This document shows positions 57,066 through 64,000 of a stretch of 64,000 bases of DNA, piece by piece. Source of the stretch: Vairimorpha ceranae (taxonomy: Eukaryota > Microsporidia > Nosematidae); contig NW_020169303.1 in assembly GCF_000988165.1 (NCBI RefSeq), forward strand, positions 55,126 through 119,125. The letters run 5' to 3'. The notes beneath the pieces were generated by a model. That model was not told the origin of the DNA, did no database searches, and worked only from the letters and a program-made list of their open reading frames with translations. The stretch's first letter is position 1. The number at the start of each line of letters is the position of its first letter. Position numbers and translations under genes: made by a program.

Positions 57066-59388
57066 AATACTTTTATTGTTTATATACTTTTTTATTATTT
57101 TTTTAAAAATACTCAATCTCTAATTATTTTTTTGGATTAAACAATTATTATAAACCAAGTTTTCCCACATAAAATATAAAAAAAAGTATAAAGAACTTTT
57201 TCTTCGCCTCCTCTTATATTTGATTTTAATAAAAAAGTTTTATAAAATTTTAATTTGAGGTCAGAATAAGTGAAACTTCTTCTAACTGTGACATTTTTTA
57301 TACTTTTAATAAATAATTTGATTCTTTAGTTATGAATTTTTTTTTTATAAATGCCTTGTGCACGTAACCTTAATTAAATGAAGTTAATATTAAAATTTTT
57401 AAAAAAATATATTTAAAAACTTTAAGCAAAAATTTAACAATTGCTTCTTTCTTTTTTCCAAACAAAGTTTCCTTCTTTTTCGTCAGATAATATTTGTACA
57501 AAGTAATTTTTTGAGAAATATTATATAAGTGACGCAATTTAATAACATTTTTTTTATTTGATTTTTTGTAAAAACTTGTCATGTACTTACGAAACTTTGT
57601 TCGATAAAAATATTATTCTACCAAATAAATCGTTTTATTTGTTTCTTTTATTTTCTAAATTAACGTCTATTAAAGGCTCTCTGTACTAAAACTCATCATT
57701 TTCTTCTTTTCTAAATTTTTATTTTTAATTTATTTGTTAAAAAAAGAAGTATTTAAAATTTTTTATAGAGGCTTAAAAAACGGTTATAAATTTAATAAAA
57801 CACAAACATGTGTAATAATTGAGCTTACACAGTGGATAAACATTTGAAATTACTTTATGTGATCTCAAATAAAAAAAACATATATAATATTTAACATTTA
57901 CTAGTCTAAATTAAAACATAACACCATAATTTTGGTCTCAAACTTCAAAAAGTAGATAATTTTGGGAGTCCTTTGGTCGGACATAAAGCTATCGCCACAG
58001 AAAAAGATAAAACACATTCAACTATATAAAGTGTTAACGTATTACTTCTTCTTTATTGAGCTTATATTAACTAAATAGAACCGTAGATAGAAGTTTACAA
58101 AAGTACTTTCAAATGTGTTATGTCAACCTTTAATTGCGTTGTTTGTACGTGAAATATTTTTTTTTATATTTATAATTTGATTTTACATATGCATGGAAAA
58201 AATTCTTTCTGTTTATTAAAATTAATATCAACTTGCAAAAAATATTATCAAAAAAGAAAAACAATTTAAATAATTTATTTTTGTAGTTGGATACTTTTGT
58301 CTTCTATGATATCTCTATCTACATAAAACATTGCAATTATTGGTTTTATAAATTTAGATAAAATAGGCGGTGTATCAAAATATCTATAATAAAAGGTAAA
58401 ATTATTTTAATTTTTTCTTTTTATAAAGCTTTTGAAAAGCTTGACATTAAAGCCAGAATAGAAGCTTTTTTATTTCGGCCCTGATGATATTTGGAGTAAC
58501 CCGCTAACCAAAGCTTATATAACAACATTCTTTACACGCATCAATTGTTTTATTTGGTAGAAAAGTATATACAACAGGAATCATATCTCATCTTTAAAAT
58601 AAAAACAATAAATAATTAATAATAGGAACATGGTATAACACTAAATGTATCATTAACGCAAATCACAAGTGTCTCTTTCAGTTGATTTACTTTGAAATAT
58701 GAGAAAAACAAACAAAAATTTAGATTTGTATTTATAGTGATGTTGTTGTCAATATCAAAGCAAAAAAAAGATTATTTCTTTTAGTTGCAGCAAGTATTGC
58801 GTTTATATTTGGTATAATAACATTGCGGTTGCGGATTTATTATTTTATTTTTAAACATTTTAGTAGACGCGCTATTTTATAAAAATTATTAAAAGCCACA
58901 CTTTATCGTTTACAAAGAAGAATACGGTTGCAACACGTGAACGCGTTGACATATTGTTTTGAGCAAAAAATCCTTCATTATAATTATGTATTTTTTCTCT
59001 TGTTATTCTCTGTATACTTTCTTCATAATTAATTTATCTGTTAAATCTAGCAAAATTTTAGTTAAATTGTTTTATAATTTCTCAGCTACTTTGGCGACAC
59101 AAGAAAACAATATAAAATTCTAGAAAACTTTTCTTATACGTCTCCTCTTAATATTGTTACTAAAAAAGCAATTAGTAATAGTTGGTTAAATTTTACCTGC
59201 TTTAATAGCTTCAACTCCTATTACTTAAAAACAAAAAAAACTAAAATTTTTCGGCGATTCAATTATTATTTAAACAGTTAATCCCGAACATTCATGTAAC
59301 TTAAAACACTTAGAGTCATTTAATGCGCAATTAAATTAATTCCACTAATAATTTTGATTTTTTACATAATTATTTAATTATAGTTGTA
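57066..59388. other. 2.3-kb AT-rich desert with one possible gene relic
   Basis: Mostly without recognisable content. A minus-strand stretch at 58275-58405 translates to a non-random 40-residue tail (includes DTPPILSKFIKPIIAMFYVD and ends KSIQLQK before TAA). No start or upstream continuation is seen, so it may be the 3' relic of a lost gene. The frame at 57370-57582 is low complexity and was not accepted. Confidence 0.45.
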
Positions 59389-60384
59389 CTAATTTTCACC
59401 CAAATTATTGCATTGGGGGCTAAATTTACATTTTCTTTTTGTAGTAGATTGCTCTTTTAATTCTTCGTAACTAACACCGCAAAAATCGTTATTTAATTTT
59501 TTAAGATTTTTATTTGTTTCACCAAAATTAGGACGGCTTTGCGATTCATTAAGACCTGATAAATTTTCAGATAAGAATTTCATAAAGATTTCTTTAAGAG
59601 TTTCAGCACTTACAAAGCCAGAATCATCCTTTTTTTTGGGTTTGGGATTATCACTTTTAATACAAATTTTTGAAGATGGTCCTGCTTCCTGATTAGACAT
59701 TGAAATTTTTGATGAAGATTCACTAGTACCAATAGTTTGACAATCATTTGACTTACAAGGCGCTTCTTTACAAGCAGCATCATTTGTGGAGCGCCGCGAT
59801 TCATTTTTTCCTTCACTGTTTTCTTGACACTGGCCAGCAAGTTCACTACAACATTTGTCCCCTCGTTTTGCTTGTTTTGCAGTATTTTTTTCTAATTCGA
59901 CTTTTAAATTTTGGTGTTTATTACTACGGCTTCCTTCTGCAACATCAGCATATCCTTCTTCACATCTGACAAAATCTTGCAAATGTTTTCTCAACTTTTC
60001 TTTTAAAAGTTTGTTAGATTTTTCCTTTTCTTCAATTATTACACTATAGGCCTGAGATTTCTCCCTCCGTTCTTTCTCAAGAAATACAATATAATCATTC
60101 TTTTTTTCAAGTTCAATTTCATATCTCTGTATATCTTTATTATTATTTTTTTTAATCTGTTGAATAAGCAAATCTTGTTTCTCAATTATTTCGTCTTTAT
60201 TCCGTAATTGTTTATCAAGCCTGTTATAAACATGGGTAATAATTTTTTTTAGGTAATCGCCATGAACCCTAGTTAATTCGCGTTTTAAATTGTTGATGGA
60301 AACATCATCAAGACCTGATACTTTTTTCTCCACATTTTCACTAGTACATACAATTTTGGATAAAAATATCAATAAGTACAACAT
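59389..60384 (-). CDS. Secreted coiled-coil protein
   Basis: A 331-residue protein with a signal peptide (MLYLLIFLSKIVCTSENVEK) and a long coiled coil over residues about 25-135 (heptads in KDEIIEKQDLLIQQIKK and SNKLLKEKLRKHLQDF). A Ser/Asn/Lys/Cys-rich low-complexity region follows (about 140-260), and the C-terminus has basic and cysteine residues (KRKCKFSPQCNNLGEN). Composition is markedly less A/T-driven in the low-complexity part. There is no membrane anchor or GPI signal. CCC lies five bases before the ATG. Secreted lineage-specific proteins of this type occur in spore wall, polar tube or host-exported sets; I cannot tell which. Confidence 0.72.
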   Translation of the reverse strand: MLYLLIFLSKIVCTSENVEKKVSGLDDVSINNLKRELTRVHGDYLKKIITHVYNRLDKQLRNKDEIIEKQDLLIQQIKKNNNKDIQRYEIELEKKNDYIVFLEKERREKSQAYSVIIEEKEKSNKLLKEKLRKHLQDFVRCEEGYADVAEGSRSNKHQNLKVELEKNTAKQAKRGDKCCSELAGQCQENSEGKNESRRSTNDAACKEAPCKSNDCQTIGTSESSSKISMSNQEAGPSSKICIKSDNPKPKKKDDSGFVSAETLKEIFMKFLSENLSGLNESQSRPNFGETNKNLKKLNNDFCGVSYEELKEQSTTKRKCKFSPQCNNLGEN

Positions 60385-61839
60385 TGTTAAGGGTTACTTT
60401 TGAATTTGCTTTTATATAAAAATAATTTATTTTTTAATAAAAAACTAAAATTTCATTACGAAAATCAAAATTTTAATTAAGATCAATAACATAATATTTG
60501 ATTATTTTATTTAATAGAGACATGAGTTGATAATATTTTATAAAAAATTTAATAGCTTTTGTTAAGAATTTTTTACTGATAAGACTTAGACGAAGTTTAT
60601 ACTAAGAGGCCAAAGTTAATCTTTTAATTTAATTAAATTTTTTGTTTACACAAATGTTTTTTGCATAAATTAAAAAGTAAAAATATATTAAATAAATTAT
60701 TTTTTCAAAAATCGGCAATTGTTTAACTAAAAAAAAGTATATTTATTAAAATCTTTACTTAATTTAATTAAAGATGTGCATTTAGTATTTATGCAGAGAA
60801 TGCTCAAATTATTTATCAAATGTTTTAAAAATTATTGTTAATTTTAGGTCTATAGTGCTAGTGTTGTTTATAAGTTTATCTATCTAAATTCATATTATTT
60901 TTAATCTTATTATTATTTCCTAGCTTACTTTAAAAATTATAAAAATCTAAGATGTAAAATGATATTTTATAGGTTTTTGATTGTTCTTATCAATTTGTAT
61001 AAATTAATATGTTTATAAAGTTTTTAAGACTGGTTTGAGAAAAAGGAATAAAATAAGTTAATTAATTTTCAAAATTTTTAATGATTTTTTAAAGTTTTTA
61101 ATTAAAAATTAAATTCTTCTATTATATTTACGAAAAATAATAATTGACAACAATTTTAGTAAGCAACAAAATATTACAATAACTAGTAAAACAAATAATT
61201 ATATTGAATTTACGCATAATTGAAATATATTATTAAGACTAGTTAAAGATAAAAACGAATGCCATTGAAACAAAAGAAAGAAAAATATATTTAGTTTTTA
61301 TAATAATAAAAACTATACTATAATTGTAAAGATGTAATGTTTAATATTAAAAATCTTGCTGCAGGCAAGCATATATTTAGTTTAAAAGAATATAAATCTG
61401 GTAAATCAATAAAAAATGTAAAATTGATAAGCATTACATTCTAAACCTAAACCTAAGGCCAACAATATTTAGACTTAATAAGGACTTTTGTAGTTTTGTA
61501 AAATTAGGATACAATTTAGGAGATTTTAAAAAATGTCAAATCTATAAATTTTATGAAGCATATTAGATTATATAATTTAGTATTATCCTTTTTTCTATAG
61601 ATGTTAAAATTAACAAAGGCCCATGTACTTGTAAGATACAAGAATATGTTTAAAACAAAATTTATCTTTTAGAAAATAACCATTCTAAAAACACCAAAAA
61701 AATATGCTTATTTATATGAGATTTATATAGAAAACAAAATGCTTAACAAAGCCAATAACGATTATGTTTGTGAAATTATGTATAAAGTTGATAAGCGTTA
61801 AGGATATATTAATTCATATTGCGATGCATTTAAAAATAT
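60385..61839. other. AT-rich intergenic sequence
   Basis: About 1.45 kb with no supported gene. The right end (from about 61320) may contain further decayed Helitron sequence (one frame begins MFNIKNLAAGKHIF), but I cannot match it confidently. Confidence 0.5.
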
Positions 61840-62851
61840 GAAGAAGTAATAAAAGAGAAAAAAATGAAGTAGAGGACATTTTGATGTTATTTAAAAACAT
61901 TTCTAGAGGTCAGAGAATGTATGATAGCCCAACAGCATGCAAAACTACTATGATCTTTACTGGCGTTGATAGAGAATCACCATTTGCGAGAAAATAATAT
62001 ATAATAAGGTTAGTAAACATGACAGTGTCAGAATAAATGTATTAAGTTTACACTTAAATTTTACGACTTATGTTTTGCTGTTTACCAATGGTGAATAGGG
62101 TTAGTCTACAAATCTTAGTCTTGAATAATATCATGGCAAAATTGAAAAAATATCACTATTAAAATATAAAGTAGATCAATTACCAAATAGAGTTGTAATT
62201 TAAATTTAATTATTGATAGAGAAAAGCTTGACCAACAATGGATAGTAGATTCATATTTGCAAGTAGAGACAAACGATCTTAACTAAAGAAAGCTAAAAAA
62301 GAAGAAGTTAAAAGTTGATTTATACAAGGGTTTTGTAGATTATATTAATAATTTAGAACCTTTTACTTCCAGGCCAGTAATTCTGCCATCATTATTCCAA
62401 GGAACATAAAAAAACATGAAAAAAGGAATCCTGATGTGATGGAAATAGTTATAAAAATTGAAAAACTAGATTTTTTTATAACTATGATTTGCAATTATAA
62501 TGGGTGTGAAATTTAAGACAACTTAGAAAGGGTCAATTTGCTTCTAATAGACCATTTTTAGTTACTAAGGTTTTTAATCTTAAATTAATTCTTTAGTAGA
62601 AGAAGACATATCTGAAAAAGTAATTAGTAAAATTGTTAAACATATTTATTCTATTAAGTTTCAAAAACCTGATCTTTACTCATGTACATATTCTAATTAA
62701 TCCTAAGAATAAAATTTATGATACAAATAAAAAAGATATCTACTTTACCAAAAATCCTACGCTTCAGAATAATAAAAACTTGCACAGAGGGGTTCTTAAG
62801 GACATGATACATGGTCCATGTAAATTTTTTTATAGATTTTTTCATGTATAA
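61840..62851 (+). pseudogene. Relic Helitron replication-initiator region
   Basis: Broken frames follow the order of the Helitron-like N-terminal (Rep-containing) domain. QQWIVDSYLQVETNDLN (62240-62295) is followed by VDLYKGFVDYI and RPVILPSLFQGT (62360-62410). After a shift comes VMEIVIKIEKLDFFITM (62440-62490), then HVHILINPKNKIYD (the metal-binding HUH-type His pair, about 62680-62720), and DMIHGPCKFF (62800-62830). The family consensus runs ...VDAYCRIE..., RVVLPSSF.GSPR, KPDIFVTVTCNP, PHAHILL, MIHGPCG. Numerous stops make it non-functional. The helicase half is not seen downstream on this strand. Confidence 0.75.
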
Positions 62852-62979
62852 AAAAGAAAATCTGTAGTGAAAGTTTTTTGTGACAACAGTAATTACTAAG
62901 GATGTGTTATATCCACCACAAATTTTTATTTTCTAAATATTTAAAATATGAATTTTCTATAAATTTTTTTTATCATAAA

Positions 62980-64000
62980 CTAGCCTGTGCTGTCCTGTTT
63001 ATAAACGGGACCTAAACATTATAACTGCGTTGTATAATTTTTTTCAGGTTCTAGTACCCCTTTTTCTTTATTAAAATATTTATTTTATTATTTTTTTACT
63101 GCTACATAATAATTATATATATAGCTTACTCATTTATTAAACATGATTTTTCCATACTTAATAAAATGTATTATTTCTGTGCATTTTAGAACTGAAAGTT
63201 ATTCTAAAGAATACTTCTGTGTATGTAATTTTCTTGTATTTAGAAATCCTAGTCATCAAAGAACTCTTTAGTTTTTAAAATTTTTCATTTATATATACTG
63301 CATATTATATGTAGTACATTAAAGATATGACATACCAAGCCTTTATTATAATAGCTCTTTGTAGACTATATTGTCAACACAGTTATCCGAATTGGCAGAC
63401 ATTTCAATTTTTAATTGATCTTTACTCCTAACTCTACTTAAAGCAACATATAATTGACCATGTGTGAACAATGGTTCTGGAAGGTAAATACCAACACGGC
63501 CGTATGATTGTCCTTGTGATTTATGTATGGTCATTGCAAATGCTGGTATTATAGGAAACTGCCTTCTTTTAAGGCGGAATGGTAGTGTTGTTTCGCTTGG
63601 TGACAAATCTATTCTTGGAATAGCAACAATACTGTTCTTTTTGTGGCCTGTAAGTATCTTACATACCAAGAAGTTCCTATGCATCTCTTTAATAATAAGC
63701 CTTGAACCATTAATCATTCCATTTCTTTGATCAAGGTTCCTTATTAACATGACTATTGTACCTACCTTTAGCCTTAAAATATGGGGTGGCATTCCAGACG
63801 GCTGTTGCTTATTGATAAACTCCATTGGATAATTGACAAAGTCATTCTGGTCTTCAGATATAATAGTATCAATACTACTATATACCACCTCGGGTGCTTC
63901 TATCATGTTAATAACTTGATCATTGATTTTATTAGCATGCTCATTACGACTTGTTAATATCACCCTTTCATAAATATCATTATCACTGATGTCAATCCTT
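62980..64000 (-). mobile_element. Helitron, 3' terminal part, continuing beyond the window
   Basis: On the minus strand the element ends with a textbook Helitron 3' terminus. A 20-nt hairpin (GTCCCGTTTATAAACAGGAC, plus-strand 62992-63011) is followed after eight bases by CTAG (62980-62983), which fits the CTRR rule, and the next base outside is T as expected for insertion between A and T. The Pif1-type helicase frame inside is intact to its stop 366 bases before this end. The 5' end lies outside the window. The insertion point is only 129 bases from the end of the relic Helitron. Confidence 0.82.
63346..64000 (-). CDS. Helitron Pif1-like helicase, C-terminal part (5' end outside window)
   Basis: The frame is open from the window edge to the stop at 63346, giving about 218 residues of the C-terminal SF1B helicase. 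Visible phrases are VILTSRNEHANKIND near the edge, FINKQQPSGMPPHILRLKVG, RNGMINGSRLIIKEM, FAMTIHKSQGQSYGRVGIYL (motif V) and HGQLYVALSRVRSKDQL (motif VI). These are typical of Helitron transposases, which fuse a Rep nuclease to this helicase for rolling-circle transposition. No stop or frameshift is seen, unlike every other transposon gene in the window. The protein continues upstream beyond 64000. Confidence 0.92.
   Translation of the reverse strand, partial: RIDISDNDIYERVILTSRNEHANKINDQVINMIEAPEVVYSSIDTIISEDQNDFVNYPMEFINKQQPSGMPPHILRLKVGTIVMLIRNLDQRNGMINGSRLIIKEMHRNFLVCKILTGHKKNSIVAIPRIDLSPSETTLPFRLKRRQFPIIPAFAMTIHKSQGQSYGRVGIYLPEPLFTHGQLYVALSRVRSKDQLKIEMSANSDNCVDNIVYKELL

Noticed and set aside
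57370..57582. 70-codon minus-strand frame
   Set aside because: Lys/Phe/Ile/Leu low-complexity composition, no motif before the start, no recognisable feature.

Overview
The window is about 80% A+T and comes from a microsporidian-type fungal genome. The genes are nearly all intron-free, and the proteins are eukaryotic but trimmed (Rrn3 of 284 residues, Rpn8 of 270, a Ran-sized Dim1). Most coding starts are preceded by a C-triplet (CCC) 0-8 bases before the ATG, the 'CCC-like' signal described for microsporidian genes. Together with Helitron, Merlin and integrase remnants and several long non-coding stretches, this points to an AT-rich, transposon-rich microsporidian (Edhazardia or Anncaliia are the kind of genome meant). 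The genus cannot be fixed from the sequence alone.

Layout. 1-5.5 kb: a sparse end with an odd GC-rich island (830-1262), one probably secreted protein and Merlin transposase debris. 5.5-45.3 kb: the housekeeping core. It holds ribosome biogenesis and translation genes (DIM1, UTP23, lysyl-tRNA synthetase, RPS0, an RPL38-like exon, RRN3), tRNA modification genes (NCS6, UBA4, PCC1), two tRNAs (intron-containing Ile-UAU, and a Met-CAU), GPI-anchor initiation (GPI1, GPI2), membrane traffic (p24, HUT1-type transporter, a Sec10-like exocyst subunit, a DHHC palmitoyltransferase), chromatin and cell-cycle genes (EAF7, ADA2, MCM7, a Mad3/Bub1-like protein), RPN8, aminopeptidase P, a bacterial-type cytidylate kinase and a DEAH helicase. 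This block is interrupted at 30.5-31.75 kb by a Merlin element whose terminal inverted repeats are both still visible. 45.3-57 kb: an accessory region built around a roughly 3-kb segmental duplication. Each copy carries one member of a lineage-specific, probably secreted protein family. Opposed Merlin fragments lie between the copies and a decayed integrase lies after them. 57-64 kb: a long desert, a secreted coiled-coil protein, a relic Helitron on the plus strand, and at the right edge the 3' end of a better preserved Helitron on the minus strand.

How the genes work together. NCS6 and UBA4 belong to one pathway (Urm1-dependent 2-thiolation of wobble U34 in tRNA-Lys/Glu/Gln). Lysyl-tRNA synthetase charges one of its products, and PCC1 belongs to the KEOPS t6A pathway for ANN-decoding tRNAs such as the two tRNAs found here. 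GPI1 and GPI2 are partners in the first GPI-anchor enzyme. The linkage is loose (kilobases apart, both strands), so it is co-location rather than an operon. The CCC motif was used throughout to choose starts, and it moves the start of several genes inward (UBA4, EAF7, HUT1, DHHC enzyme, MCM7, WD40 protein). It also supports a 44-codon gene at 18499-18633.
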